Assembly (NCBI GenBank): GCA_018240025.1 | Contig: JAFEGM010000003.1 | Coordinates: 138,806-202,805 of the forward strand | Direction: 5' to 3' | DNA: 64,000 nt | Source: Verrucomicrobiota bacterium | GTDB taxonomy: Bacteria; Verrucomicrobiota; Verrucomicrobiia; Chthoniobacterales; SZAS-18 | In this document: piece by piece, positions 8,280 through 17,239 of the stretch | Position numbering within the stretch: position 1 is the first letter of the stretch | Layout of the letters: each line of letters starts with the position of its first letter | Made by a program: the position numbers and the translations under genes | Notes under the pieces: generated by a model | Seen by the model: the letters and a program-made list of their open reading frames with translations, nothing else | Told to the model about the DNA's origin: nothing | Databases searched by the model: none

Positions 8280-9014
8280 ATGGATTGGCTCCTCGACCCC
8301 AACGCATGGCTCAGCCTGCTCACGTTAACCGCGCTCGAGATCGTTCTCGGCGTCGATAACATCATCTTCATTTCCATCCTGGCGGGAAAACTCCCGCCGG
8401 ATCAGCAGGCCAAGGCGCGCCAGATCGGCCTCATGCTGGCGCTCATCACGCGGGTCATGCTGCTCTGCTCGATCTTCCTCCTGACCAAGCTGACCACGCC
8501 GCTCTTCAACCTCTTCGGGCACGGAGTGAGCGGCAAGGACCTCGTCCTCATCCTTGGCGGGCTCTTTCTCATCGGCAAAAGCACGCACGAGATCCACGGC
8601 AGCCTGGAGGGCGTGGAGCACGAGAAGAGTTCGCAGGTGAAGGCGGCGCTCGGCGCGGTCATCACGCAGATCGTCATCATCGACATCGTCTTCTCGCTCG
8701 ACTCCGTCATCACCGCAGTCGGCATGGCCCAGCACATCGGGGTCATGATCACGGCGGTCATCCTCGCCATGATCGTCATGCTGGTGGCGAGCAAGAGCAT
8801 TGCCGATTTCGTCAATCGCCGGCCGACCGTGAAGATGCTGGCGCTCTCGTTCCTGCTCTTGATCGGCGTCGTGCTGGTGGCCGACGGCTTCGGCCAGCAC
8901 ATCTCGAAGGGCTACATCTACTTCGCCATGGCCTTCTCGTTCGGCGTGGAAATGCTGAACCTGCGCCTGCGCGCGAAGGCGGCGGCGCCGGTGGAGCTGC
9001 GCAAACAGTATTGA
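8280..9014 (+). CDS. TerC-family integral membrane protein
   Basis: A 244-residue polytopic protein with about seven hydrophobic helices. The two TerC signature acidic motifs are present: EIVLGVDN near residue 20 and FSLDSV near residue 140. Family members (TerC, Alx, YkoY/MeeF) move metal ions such as Mn2+, often to metallate exported enzymes. It has no riboswitch-like leader that I can identify and no other ter gene beside it. The VWA/PP2C/kinase cluster at 30.8-38.3 kb is 22 kb away, so linkage to it is not implied. Confidence 0.9.
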   Translation: MDWLLDPNAWLSLLTLTALEIVLGVDNIIFISILAGKLPPDQQAKARQIGLMLALITRVMLLCSIFLLTKLTTPLFNLFGHGVSGKDLVLILGGLFLIGKSTHEIHGSLEGVEHEKSSQVKAALGAVITQIVIIDIVFSLDSVITAVGMAQHIGVMITAVILAMIVMLVASKSIADFVNRRPTVKMLALSFLLLIGVVLVADGFGQHISKGYIYFAMAFSFGVEMLNLRLRAKAAAPVELRKQY

Positions 9015-9088
9015 GCGGCGAGTCCGCAGGCGGAGGCCCGGTTTCTTGCTATTGCCTAGCGCGTCCGCACTTCGTATCACGGGCGGCG

Positions 9089-9421
9089 ATGAAACTCTCT
9101 CACCTCCTCCCGCTCGCGCTCTGCGCACTCGTCTCCACCGCCGTCGCCGCCGACAAGACGTATCAGGTCACCGGCACGGTCGTCGAAGTCTCCGACTCGA
9201 AGATCATTGTCCTGAAGGGCAAGGAGAACTTCGAGATGGCCCGCAACGCCGGCACCAAGGTGACCGGCGACGTGAAGGTCGGCGGCAAGGTGACCGTCTT
9301 CTATTCGATCACGGCCACCGAGATCGAGTCGAAGGACGCGCCCAAGAAGGACGACAAGGCGGCCGCGAAGAAGGACGAAAAGCCCGCCGCCAAGAAGGAA
9401 GCGGCGCCGGCCAAGAAGTGA
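9089..9421 (+). CDS. Secreted small protein with lysine/alanine-rich tail
   Basis: A 110-residue exported protein. A signal peptide covers residues 1-20 (cleavage near AVAA-DK). A small all-beta segment (residues 22-72, YQVTGTVVEVSDSKIIVLKG) resembles an OB-like or DUF5666-type fold. A very basic tail of KKD/AAKK repeats follows. The tail could bind nucleic acid or acidic polymers; that is speculation. Start chosen at the ATG that opens the signal peptide. A strong terminator follows. Confidence 0.72.
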   Translation: MKLSHLLPLALCALVSTAVAADKTYQVTGTVVEVSDSKIIVLKGKENFEMARNAGTKVTGDVKVGGKVTVFYSITATEIESKDAPKKDDKAAAKKDEKPAAKKEAAPAKK

Positions 9422-9464
9422 TTTGATCCCAGCACCCGCCGCCGGTCGGCGGACGCGGTTCCAG

Positions 9465-9509
9465 GCGGCAGGCGTGACTCCCCGCGGGGCGCTCCTGCCG
9501 CTTTTCTTT
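9465..9509. terminator. Bidirectional-looking intrinsic terminator
   Basis: Stem GCGGCAGG / CCTGCCGC (9465-9472 with 9494-9501) encloses a nested GC hairpin and is followed by TTTTCTTT. It sits between two convergent genes, the small secreted protein and pgsA. It fits best as the terminator of the plus-strand gene. Confidence 0.7.
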
Positions 9510-9517
9510 GCGCCGGC

Positions 9518-10099
9518 TCAGCGATCCTCGATCAGCTCGCGGTGCTTCCAGACGTAGAGGAGTCCGGAGCCGAGGGTGAGGACGACCGTCACGGTGATGC
9601 CGCCGTAGCCGATCCACTGCATCGTGGGCATGAGCCAGGAAACGCCCACCCGCTCGAGCGTCCCGGTGAATTCCTGCACCGCGAGGAAGAGCAGGAAGTA
9701 GAGGATGGTGCCGATCTGCCAGGAGGTCTTGTGCTTGCCGAGGTTCTCCGAAGGCAGGACGACGCCCTTGTTGATGGCCAGCAGGCGGAGCCCGGTGATG
9801 AGGAACTCGCGGGAGATGACGATGATCGCCACCCAGGCCGGCATCACCCCGCGGGGAATGAGGGCGATGAAGGCCGCCGCGGTCATGATCTTGTCAACCA
9901 GCGGATCCATCAGGATGCCGAAGTCGGTGATCAGGTTGTTCCGCCGGGCGATCTCGCCGTCGTAGTAGTCCGTGATGGTCGCGATCGTGAAGAGCACGAA
10001 GGCGATGGTGTGGTGATACGGGAAGTCGAAGCTCAGGACCGCGACGAAGACGAGCGTGATCGCCAGGCGGGCGACGGTCAGTCGGTTCGGCAGGTTCAT
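9518..10099 (-). CDS. pgsA: CDP-diacylglycerol--glycerol-3-phosphate 3-phosphatidyltransferase
   Basis: A 193-residue membrane enzyme making phosphatidylglycerol-phosphate. The CDP-alcohol phosphotransferase signature is complete: DG-x2-AR-x8-G-x3-D-x3-D, seen as DGEIARR ... DFGILMDPLVD. About five to six helices flank it. Start MNLPNRLTVARL is the standard one for this family; 16 further upstream codons are Pro/Gly-rich and were rejected. Divergent from the Rrf2-type gene across a 232-nt region. Confidence 0.94.
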   Translation of the reverse strand: MNLPNRLTVARLAITLVFVAVLSFDFPYHHTIAFVLFTIATITDYYDGEIARRNNLITDFGILMDPLVDKIMTAAAFIALIPRGVMPAWVAIIVISREFLITGLRLLAINKGVVLPSENLGKHKTSWQIGTILYFLLFLAVQEFTGTLERVGVSWLMPTMQWIGYGGITVTVVLTLGSGLLYVWKHRELIEDR

Positions 10100-10264
10100 G
10101 CAGTCGGGCGGCCGCGGGGGAGGGCGGCACCCTCCTCCCAAACCCAAAAGGGGCGCAGCGTCCAGCAGGATGTTCCAGCCGAAGGGTCGGGGGCCCCGTG
10201 GGTCGGCCGCCGGCGGACGGAAAGCGGGCGTCGAGCACCATTCGGAGTCATGGGTCGATTAAAT

Positions 10265-10310
10265 TTTGGATGCAGAAGTCCAATTAATTATGGACAAAGC
10301 TGTCCAATTT
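10265..10310. promoter_or_regulatory. Candidate operator array upstream of the Rrf2 regulator
   Basis: An AT-rich patch holds alternating half-sites TTGGA / TCCAA with 11-13-nt spacing. TTGGA-N8-TCCAA is followed by GTCCA-N8-TGGAC (10278-10295) and TGGACA-AAGC-TGTCCA (10291-10306). The last is a perfect 6-bp inverted repeat. It lies 25-65 bp before the chosen ATG, where an autoregulating Rrf2 protein would bind. This is inferred from symmetry and position. Confidence 0.6.
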
Positions 10311-10331
10311 GTGCATGAACGGAGCAGCACC

Positions 10332-10811
10332 ATGTTTGGCCTCTCCCAGAGTGTCGGCTACGCCATCCAGGCCCTGACGTTCCTCGGCGATCGTCACGGG
10401 GGCGAGGCGGGGCTGGTCCGCTCGGTGGCCGCGGAGTCGGGAGCGCCCGCGCCCTACCTGGCCAAGCTGTTCAAGAAGCTGGTCGACGCCGGCATCGTGG
10501 AATCGAAGCGCGGCTTCCGCGGAGGCAGCCGGCTGGCCCGGCCGGCCGAGGAGATTTCGCTCTTCGACATCAGCGCCGCCATCGACGGCAGCGAATGGCT
10601 GGGCGCCTGCATGCTGGGGCAGGCGGAGTGTTCGGACGCCCGCAGCTGCCCGGCCCACGGATTTTGGAAGGATGCGCGCCGACGGATCGAGGACCGGCTG
10701 CGCCGCACGACTTTGGCCGACGTCATCGCCTTCGAGCGGCATCGCCGCGCGCAGAGCACCCCCAGCGCGGAGCCCGTCCGCCGCAGATCGCGCCGACTCG
10801 CCACGCCTTAG
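10332..10811 (+). CDS. Rrf2-family Fe-S transcriptional regulator
   Basis: A 159-residue winged-helix repressor of the Rrf2 family (NsrR/IscR-like). The recognition region is LAKLFKKLVDAGIVESKRG, and three cysteines (93, 100, 106; C-x6-C-x5-C) suit an Fe-S cluster that senses NO, O2 or redox state. An earlier in-frame ATG would place the operator-like palindromes inside the gene, so I chose ATG 10332. It precedes an Fe-S/molybdopterin oxidoreductase operon by 27 bp and is its likely regulator. Confidence 0.86.
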   Translation: MFGLSQSVGYAIQALTFLGDRHGGEAGLVRSVAAESGAPAPYLAKLFKKLVDAGIVESKRGFRGGSRLARPAEEISLFDISAAIDGSEWLGACMLGQAECSDARSCPAHGFWKDARRRIEDRLRRTTLADVIAFERHRRAQSTPSAEPVRRRSRRLATP

Positions 10812-10838
10812 CCCCACCAACTCCCAGCCCCGCCCGCC

Positions 10839-11768
10839 ATGAACCCGGATACGACCTCCACCCCCCAGGAAGCACCCGCGGAAACCGGTTTCACCCGACG
10901 GGACGCCACCAAGCTGGCCGTCGTCGCCGGCGGCCTCGGGCTGGTCGCCCTGGCCGGCAAGACACTTTCCAAGCTCAAGACGACCGCCGCGAGCCAGCAG
11001 CCGCGCGGCCCGCAGACTGTGCGCGAGGTCGCACCGCTCGGCACCGTGCCCGTCGACGGCCAGGAGGACGTCCTCGTGCGCATGCAGGACGAACTGCGCC
11101 GGGCCATGGCCAAGCCCATCGAACAGCGTCGCTGGAAGATGGTCATCGACCAGCGCAAGTGCGTCGGCTGCCACGCCTGCACCGTCGCCTGCATCGCCGA
11201 GAACAAGCTGCCCAGCGGCGTGGTCTACCGGCCGGTCATGACCGAGACCACCGGCACCTTTCCGAATCTGGCCACGCGCTTCACGCCGCGGCCCTGTATG
11301 CAATGCGAGAATCCGCCCTGCGTGCCGGTCTGTCCGGTCGAGGCGACCTATCGCCGGCCCGACGGCATCACGGCCATCGATTACGACCACTGCATCGGCT
11401 GCGGCTACTGCATCACCGCCTGCCCCTACAACGCCCGCACCCGCGATCTCGGCGAGAACTACACCGCCGGCACGCCCATGGCCGGCCGGGCGCCGTATGA
11501 AAAGCTGAGCAGCAACGAATACGGCAAATGCTGGGATCGGCAGAATCACGACTCGCCGGTCGGCAACGCCCGCAAATGCCAGTTCTGCGTGCACCGGCTG
11601 GAGGAGGGGCTCCTGCCGCAATGCGTCACCACCTGCATCGGCCGCGCCAACTTCTTCGGCGACGCCAACGATCCCGACAGCCTCGTGGCGGAGATGGCCG
11701 CGAAGGCCAGCGCCCATGTGCTCCTGCCGGAGATGGGGACCAAACCGAGTGTCGTTTACCTGAGCTGA
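10839..11768 (+). CDS. Four-cluster ferredoxin subunit of a molybdopterin oxidoreductase (TtrB/PsrB-like)
   Basis: A 309-residue electron-transfer subunit. The N-terminus has a twin-arginine signal ([10 protein letters not shown], residues 19-28) and a hydrophobic stretch. Four cysteine groups each suit a [4Fe-4S] cluster: [37 protein letters not shown] and CQFC ... QCVTTC. It would pass electrons between the membrane subunit and the catalytic subunit encoded just downstream. The order B-C-A and the twin-arginine B subunit match ttrBCA (tetrathionate) and srdBCA (selenate) operons. Confidence 0.9.
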   Translation: MNPDTTSTPQEAPAETGFTRRDATKLAVVAGGLGLVALAGKTLSKLKTTAASQQPRGPQTVREVAPLGTVPVDGQEDVLVRMQDELRRAMAKPIEQRRWKMVIDQRKCVGCHACTVACIAENKLPSGVVYRPVMTETTGTFPNLATRFTPRPCMQCENPPCVPVCPVEATYRRPDGITAIDYDHCIGCGYCITACPYNARTRDLGENYTAGTPMAGRAPYEKLSSNEYGKCWDRQNHDSPVGNARKCQFCVHRLEEGLLPQCVTTCIGRANFFGDANDPDSLVAEMAAKASAHVLLPEMGTKPSVVYLS

Positions 11769-11775
11769 TACCGCC

Positions 11776-13023
11776 ATGAACCCTGCAATCGCACCCTACC
11801 GATTCCTCCTCTGGGCCGGCTGGCTGGGGCTGGCCGTGCTCGGTGGCTGGGGCGTCTTCGAGCGCCTCTTCCACGGCCATGGCCAGGCCAACTACGGCAG
11901 CTACGTGGTCTGGGGCCTCTGGGTCTCGGGCTACATCTACTACATCGGCCTCTCGGCCGGAGCCTTCCTGCTCTCGTCGCTCATCTACGTCTTCGGCGTG
12001 CACAAGCTCGAGCGCATCGGCCGCCTCGCGCTGCTCGTCGCCGTCATCACCCTGGCCATGGCGCTGGTGGCCATCTTCTTCGATCTCGGCCGCGAGTGGC
12101 GCTTCACCCACGTGTTCCTGAGCCCGAACTTCAGTTCGATGATGGCCTGGATGGTGTGGCTCTACACGGCCTACTTCCTCGTCCTGCTGCTCGAGCTCTG
12201 GTTCGCCCTGCGCCCCTCGCTGGCGCAGTGGGCGGGCGAGGAAGGCCTGCGCGGTCGGTTGGGCAGAATGCTCTCGGGCAGCCGTGCGCCGCTGACCGAG
12301 GCGCAGTGCCGCGAAGGCGCCGGCTGGCTGCGCGCGCTGGCCACGGTCGGCGTCCCGCTGGCGGTCACCTTCCACGGCGGGGTGGGGGCGCTCTTCGGCA
12401 CGCTCTCGGCGCATCCCTCATGGCACACGCCGCTCATGCCGGTACTCTTCCTGACCGGCGCCCTCGTCTCGGGCGGAGGGCTGATGGCCTTCACGGCGGC
12501 GGCGTTCTGGCCGCAGCAGGACCGCGTCTGGCGCGAGAGTCTGACGCTGATCGGCAAGGCCGTGCTCGGGCTGCTCCTCTTCGACCTCATGCTGGAGTGG
12601 GCCGAGTTCTCGATCCCCATGTGGTACGGCGTGGGCGGCGAGTACGACCACCTCATGAACGTGCTCTTCGGCGAATACTGGTACGTTTTCTGGGTCTGCC
12701 ACATTCTGCTCGGCACGCTCGTGCCGCTGGCGCTGCTCGCCTTCCGCGGGCGCGAGCCGTGGGCCATCGGCACCGCCGGACTGCTGATCGCGTTCACCTT
12801 CGTGGCGGTGCGACTGAACATCGTCATTCCGGCCCTGACCGATCCCAACCTGGTCGGGCTGGAAAGCTCGTTCACCGACGCCCGCCTGCGCTTCAGCTAC
12901 CTGCCCAGCTTCTTCGAGTGGCAGGTCATCGCCGGCATCGTCGCGCTCGGCTGCGCGCTCTTCTACCTCGGGCTGCGCCTGCTGCCCGTCACCACTCCCG
13001 AACCCCAACCCAAAGCGCCATGA
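11776..13023 (+). CDS. NrfD/PsrC-type membrane quinol-oxidising subunit (TtrC-like)
   Basis: A 415-residue integral membrane protein with about nine helices, of the NrfD/PsrC family. It anchors the complex and exchanges electrons with quinol at the periplasmic side. It starts 7 bp after the ferredoxin gene, and its TGA overlaps the ATG of the catalytic subunit (ATGA). The paired acidic and Trp-rich loop residues (LMLEWAEFSIPMWYG) resemble the quinone pocket of this family. The subunit has no haem ligands that I can assign. Confidence 0.9.
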   Translation: MNPAIAPYRFLLWAGWLGLAVLGGWGVFERLFHGHGQANYGSYVVWGLWVSGYIYYIGLSAGAFLLSSLIYVFGVHKLERIGRLALLVAVITLAMALVAIFFDLGREWRFTHVFLSPNFSSMMAWMVWLYTAYFLVLLLELWFALRPSLAQWAGEEGLRGRLGRMLSGSRAPLTEAQCREGAGWLRALATVGVPLAVTFHGGVGALFGTLSAHPSWHTPLMPVLFLTGALVSGGGLMAFTAAAFWPQQDRVWRESLTLIGKAVLGLLLFDLMLEWAEFSIPMWYGVGGEYDHLMNVLFGEYWYVFWVCHILLGTLVPLALLAFRGREPWAIGTAGLLIAFTFVAVRLNIVIPALTDPNLVGLESSFTDARLRFSYLPSFFEWQVIAGIVALGCALFYLGLRLLPVTTPEPQPKAP

Positions 13024-16000
13024 ACCCGGAATCGCAGCAACCTCCTCCTGCGGAGATGAACCTCGGCCGCCGTCAGTTCTTGCGCTCGCTGCTGCTGGCC
13101 GGCGCACCGGCCGCGGCCAGCGTGGCCGGCGAGGAAGCCCAGGCCGCGGTCGCCGGCGCCATCCTGCGCACGACCCGACCCGATCGGAACCTCGACCTGA
13201 ACAACCCGCGCAACTTCCTCTACAGCGCCTGCATGCAGTGCAACACGGGCTGCGGCATCAAGGTCAAGATCCAGGACGGCGAGGTCGCCAAGATCGACGG
13301 CAACCCCTACAACCCCTGGTGCGTGGTGCCGCATTTGCCGATGAAGACGGCGGTGCCGGATGCGGCGCGCCTCGACGGCGCGCTCTGCCCGAAAGGCCAG
13401 GCGGGACTGCAGACACACTACGATCCCTACCGCATCGCCCGAGTGCTGAAGCGCGCCGGGCCGCGGGGCGACGGCCGCTGGGTCACCATCCCGTTCGACC
13501 AGGCGATCACCGAAATCGTGGAGGGCGGCAAGCTCTTCAGCCAGGTGCCCGGCGAGGAGAATCGGGTGGTCGAGGGCCTGCGCTCGATCATGGCGCTACG
13601 CGACGATGCCGTGGCCAAGGCCATGGCCGCCGACATCGCCGCGCTTTGGGACGAGAAGGACGCGGAGAAGAAGAAGGCGCTGGCCGAGGCCTTCCGGCAG
13701 AAGCATGCGGCGCATTTGGACAAGCTGATCGACCCGGCGCACCCGGATTTCGGTCCGAAGAATAATCAGTTCATCGTCTCGTGGGGCCGGCTGAAGGGCG
13801 GTCGCTCGGACTTCATCAAGCGCTTCGGCGCCGGCTACGGCACGACCAACCTGCACGGGCACACGACGGTCTGTCAGGGCTCGCTCTATTTCACCTGCAA
13901 GGCCATCAGCGAGCAGTACCTGGCCGACAAGTTCAGCGGCGGCGAGAAGTTCTACTGGCAGACCGATCTCGAACACGCCCGCTACGTGCTCTTCGTCGGC
14001 GCGAACCTGTTCGATGCCAACTACGGCCCGACCAACCGCACGGTCCGGCTGACCGACAATCTGGCCAGTGGGCGCACCCACATCGCGGTGGCCGATCCGC
14101 GCTTCACCAAGCTCGCGGCCAAGGCGGGCGTCTGGCTCCCGCTCAAGCCCGGCACCGACGCCGCGCTGGCCATGGCGATCATCCGCCGACTGATCGAAAC
14201 CGGGAAGATCGACCAGAAGTTCCTGGCCGCGGCCAACAAGGCGGCGGCGACCGCCGCAGGCGAGCTCTCGTGGACCAACGCGAGTTGGCTGGTCGAGATC
14301 AAGAACGGGACGCCGGGCAAGTTCGTCCGCGGCGCCGACGCCGGCGTGGTCGCGGCCGAGAAGCGGACGCTGCCTGATCCGAAGGACCCGAAGAAGACGC
14401 TCGAGTACGAGGAGAAGTTCCTGCTCGTGCTGCAGAACGGCCAGCCGGTGGCGTTCGATCCGAACGACAAGACGAATGCGGTTGCCGGCGAACTCTTCGT
14501 CGACGCCGCCCTGCCGAACGGCACGAAGGTGAAGAGCAGTCTGCAGATCCTCAAGGAGGAGGCCTTCGCGAAGACGATCGCCGAGTGGTGCGAGATCGCC
14601 GGCGTGCGGACGAAGGATGTGCTCAAGGTCGCCGACGCCCTCGGCGCGCACGGGAAGCAGGCCTCGGTCGACATCCACCGCGGGCCCGCCCAGCACACGA
14701 ACGGCTTCTACAACGTGCTCTCGTGGATGGCGATCAACATGCTGCTCGGCAACTACGACTGGGCCGGCGGCATGAGTAAAGCCACCACCTTCGGCTACGA
14801 CGGCAGCAAGGGCGGGCCGTTCGACCTGAACCGCGTGCCCGGCAAGCTGACAGCCTTCGGCATCAGCTCGATCCGCCACGACCTCGCCTACGAGAAGACC
14901 ACGCTCTTCGCCGGCTATCCGGCCAAGCGGAACTGGTTCCCGCTCTCGAGCGACATCTACGAGGAGGTCCTGCCCAGCATCGAGGACGCCTACCCGTATC
15001 CCATGAAGGCGATGTTCACCTACATGGGCGCCAGCGCCTACTCGCTGCCGGCCGGGCACACCAACATCCCGGTGCTGGCCGACGTGCGGAAGCTCCCGCT
15101 GCTGATCGCCTCGGACATCACGGTCGGCGTCAATTCGCGCTACGCGGATTACATCTTCCCGGACACCGACTACCTCGAACGCTGGGAATTCCAGGGCAGC
15201 CATCCGAACATGGCCTGCAAGGTCGCGCCCATCCGCCAGCCGGTGGCCAAGCCGCTGCCGGAGATCGTCACGGTCTTCGGCCAGGCGCAGCCGATCTGCC
15301 TGGAGAGCACGCTCATGGCCATCGCCGAGAAGCTCGGGCTCAAGTGCTTCGGGCCCAATGCGTTCGCAGAGGGCCAGCCCTGCAGCCATCCCGACGACTA
15401 CTACTTGCGCGCCGTGGCCAACGTCGCGGCCGGCGAAGCGCCCGACGGCTCGAAGGCCGTGCCCGATGCCAGCGCGGAGGAGATCGAGATCTTCCGCCAG
15501 AGCCGTCGGCACCTGCCGCCCGCCGTCTTCGACCTCGCCCGCTGGCAGAAAATCGTGGGCGAGAAGTTGTGGCCGAAGGTCGTCTACGTGCTCAATCGCG
15601 GCGGCCGCTACGAAGACCACGCCAAGGGCTTCAACGGCAAGAAGCTGGCGAACGCCTACGGCAAGCTGCTCAATCTCTATCAGGAGAAGACGGCCGGCGT
15701 GATCCATGCGGGCACCGGCAAGAAGCACTTCGGCACCGCACGCTACCTGCCGATCGCCGACTACACCGGCCAGGCGCCCGATGCCTATCGCCAGAACCAT
15801 CCGCTGCAGCTCATCACGCACCGCACCATTGCCCAGACCAAGAGCCGCACGTGCACGAACTACTGGCTGCTCCCGCTCATGCCGGAGAACGGGCTCGTCC
15901 TGCATCCGCACGATGCCGCCGCGCACGGCCTCTCGCACGGCGACGAAGTCCGGGTGGTCAGCGCGACCAATCCCGCCGGCGTCTGGGATCTCGGCCGGGG

Positions 16001-16319
16001 CGGGAAGAAGGAAATGCTCGGCAAGGTCATCGTCAGCGAAGGCATCCGCCCGGGCGTGATCAGCTTCGCCCTCGGATTCGCCAACTGGGCGACCGGCGTG
16101 GCCGATGTGACCGTCGACGGCAAACTGATCGCGGGCGACGCGCGGCGCGGCCGCGGCATCCATGCCAACGCCGCCATGTGGACTGATCCGACGATCAAGA
16201 ACACCTGCATGTTCGATCCCGTGGGCGGCAGCGTCAGCTTCTACGACAGCCACGTGCAGCTGGTGAAGACCGGCCGCCGGGCCAGCCACGCCGAGAGTGT
16301 CGCGCTGCGGGCGCTCTGA
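13020..16319 (+). CDS. Catalytic molybdopterin oxidoreductase subunit (TtrA/SrdA-like)
   Basis: A 1,099-residue DMSO-reductase-superfamily enzyme. A twin-arginine signal (GRRQFLRSLLLAG, residues 16-28) exports it folded. An N-terminal [4Fe-4S] motif uses Cys71, Cys74, Cys78 and Cys123. The segment HGHTTVCQGS offers a Cys at the position where Mo is usually ligated. The long inserted region and the 'PKGQAGLQTHYDPYRI' block fit tetrathionate or selenate reductase-type enzymes better than nitrate reductases. The substrate cannot be settled from sequence; sulfur oxyanion, selenate or arsenate are options. A strong terminator follows, so 10332-16319 is a self-contained unit. Confidence 0.88.
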   Translation: MNPESQQPPPAEMNLGRRQFLRSLLLAGAPAAASVAGEEAQAAVAGAILRTTRPDRNLDLNNPRNFLYSACMQCNTGCGIKVKIQDGEVAKIDGNPYNPWCVVPHLPMKTAVPDAARLDGALCPKGQAGLQTHYDPYRIARVLKRAGPRGDGRWVTIPFDQAITEIVEGGKLFSQVPGEENRVVEGLRSIMALRDDAVAKAMAADIAALWDEKDAEKKKALAEAFRQKHAAHLDKLIDPAHPDFGPKNNQFIVSWGRLKGGRSDFIKRFGAGYGTTNLHGHTTVCQGSLYFTCKAISEQYLADKFSGGEKFYWQTDLEHARYVLFVGANLFDANYGPTNRTVRLTDNLASGRTHIAVADPRFTKLAAKAGVWLPLKPGTDAALAMAIIRRLIETGKIDQKFLAAANKAAATAAGELSWTNASWLVEIKNGTPGKFVRGADAGVVAAEKRTLPDPKDPKKTLEYEEKFLLVLQNGQPVAFDPNDKTNAVAGELFVDAALPNGTKVKSSLQILKEEAFAKTIAEWCEIAGVRTKDVLKVADALGAHGKQASVDIHRGPAQHTNGFYNVLSWMAINMLLGNYDWAGGMSKATTFGYDGSKGGPFDLNRVPGKLTAFGISSIRHDLAYEKTTLFAGYPAKRNWFPLSSDIYEEVLPSIEDAYPYPMKAMFTYMGASAYSLPAGHTNIPVLADVRKLPLLIASDITVGVNSRYADYIFPDTDYLERWEFQGSHPNMACKVAPIRQPVAKPLPEIVTVFGQAQPICLESTLMAIAEKLGLKCFGPNAFAEGQPCSHPDDYYLRAVANVAAGEAPDGSKAVPDASAEEIEIFRQSRRHLPPAVFDLARWQKIVGEKLWPKVVYVLNRGGRYEDHAKGFNGKKLANAYGKLLNLYQEKTAGVIHAGTGKKHFGTARYLPIADYTGQAPDAYRQNHPLQLITHRTIAQTKSRTCTNYWLLPLMPENGLVLHPHDAAAHGLSHGDEVRVVSATNPAGVWDLGRGGKKEMLGKVIVSEGIRPGVISFALGFANWATGVADVTVDGKLIAGDARRGRGIHANAAMWTDPTIKNTCMFDPVGGSVSFYDSHVQLVKTGRRASHAESVALRAL

Positions 16320-16343
16320 CCCGCCGCGACCCTCCGGCCAAAG

Positions 16344-16377
16344 AAAAGGCCTGGGCGCGAGCTGCGCCCAGGCCTTT
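16344..16377. terminator. Strong intrinsic terminator after the oxidoreductase operon
   Basis: A perfect 11-bp stem, GGCCTGGGCGC / GCGCCCAGGCC (16348-16358 with 16364-16374), has a 5-nt loop. It is preceded by AAAA and followed by TTT, so it could serve both converging genes. Confidence 0.88.
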
Positions 16378-16397
16378 CCAAAATCCTCAAAGCGGGC

Positions 16398-16724
16398 TCA
16401 AAGCTGGCCGCGCCGACCGCCGCGGGCGGGACGGACTTTCTCGAGGATGGAATCAATGCCGGGGTCGGCCTTCCGCATGGCCGCGAGCCGGGCCTGCCGG
16501 ATGGCCTTCCGGTCGCCCGATTTGCGGGCCTCGATAAACGCCGGGTCGTTGCGCGCCGCCATGGCCGCCTTGCGCAGGCGCACGCGATCCTCCTGCGGCA
16601 GCGCCTTGAGGCGTTCGCGGCGCGCCGCCCGGCGCGGATTGTCGGCGGCCAGGTCACCGGCCTGTGCGAGCGTGGCCGTGCCGAGAGAGAGCGTGAAGAC
16701 GGTCAGGAGGAAGAGCGATTTCAT
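16398..16724 (-). CDS. Small basic exported protein
   Basis: A 108-residue protein with a clear signal peptide (residues 1-22, cleavage near AQA-GD). The mature part is highly charged and helical, rich in Arg/Lys/Ala with two similar segments (DRVRLRKAAMAARNDPAFIE and DRKAIRQARLAAMRKADPGI). Similar short, basic periplasmic proteins occur in this phylum without known function. It shares the terminator with the oxidoreductase operon but is read from the opposite strand. Confidence 0.68.
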   Translation of the reverse strand: MKSLFLLTVFTLSLGTATLAQAGDLAADNPRRAARRERLKALPQEDRVRLRKAAMAARNDPAFIEARKSGDRKAIRQARLAAMRKADPGIDSILEKVRPARGGRRGQL

Positions 16725-16784
16725 GGGATGAGTGTGGCAGCTTTCAGGCCGATGGAACCCGCTGCGCGCGGGAAAGTTGCGTCC

Positions 16785-16938
16785 GTCGTCCGCACTCTCC
16801 GAGCGCGGCCGGAGCCGTAGTCCGCACTCTCCGAGTGCGGCTGGAGCCGTAGTCCTCACTCTCCGAGCGCGGCCGGAGCCGTAGTCCGCACTCTCCGAGC
16901 GCGGCCGGAGCTGTAGTCCGCACTCTCCGAGTGCGGCT
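16785..16938. repeat. Five-copy, 32-bp palindromic array
   Basis: Five units with an exact 32-bp period contain the hairpin CCGCACTC-TCC-GAGTGCGG (some with GAGCGCGG) joined by GGAGCCGTAGT. It occupies the 515-nt gap between the basic exported protein and mnmE; no gene is visible in that gap. The same unit appears in reverse orientation at 17061-17235 and singly at 42053-42077. Confidence 0.92.
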
Positions 16939-17060
16939 GGTGACGGACGGGCCCCTCGTCGCCTCCGGCAATGGAGCGACTGCGACGCTGCTGACGAGTC
17001 ATCGAATCGTCGCACCTGCGGCATCCCGGACCGGCACGTGATGCTCACTGCCGGCCACCC

Positions 17061-17235
17061 AGCCGCACTCGGAGAGTGCGGGCTACGTGCGGGTCGCGCG
17101 TCGACGATGGCGGTGCCGGGACACCGCTTGTGCAAGCCGCACTCGGAGAGTGCGGACTACGTGCGGGTCGCGCGTCGACGATGGCGGTGCCGGGACACCG
17201 CACGTGCAAGCCGCACTCGGAGAGTGCGGACTACG
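17061..17235. repeat. Three-copy array, 74-bp period, same palindrome reversed
   Basis: GCCGCACTCGGAGAGTGCGG occurs at 17062, 17136 and 17210, always followed by (A/G)CTAC. The first two are separated by an almost identical 54-bp spacer with its own short palindromes (GTCGCGCGTCGAC, CGGTGCCGGGACACCG). The spacers are conserved rather than variable, so this is not a CRISPR. It ends 5 bp from the mnmE stop codon and might act as its terminator. Confidence 0.9.
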
Positions 17236-17239
17236 GCCT

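Noticed and set aside
8280..9014. A tellurite-resistance (ter) cluster linking TerC with the VWA gene
   Set aside because: TerC is 22 kb from the VWA/PP2C/kinase operon, no other ter gene is nearby, and TerC-family proteins alone are common metal transporters.
12096..13019. Upstream extension of the molybdopterin oxidoreductase frame
   Set aside because: The extension overlaps the membrane subunit gene in another frame. The twin-arginine signal begins shortly after the ATG at 13020, which also overlaps the preceding stop.
17061..17235. Possible CRISPR array
   Set aside because: The units between palindromes are nearly identical rather than unique spacers, there are only three copies, and no cas gene is present.
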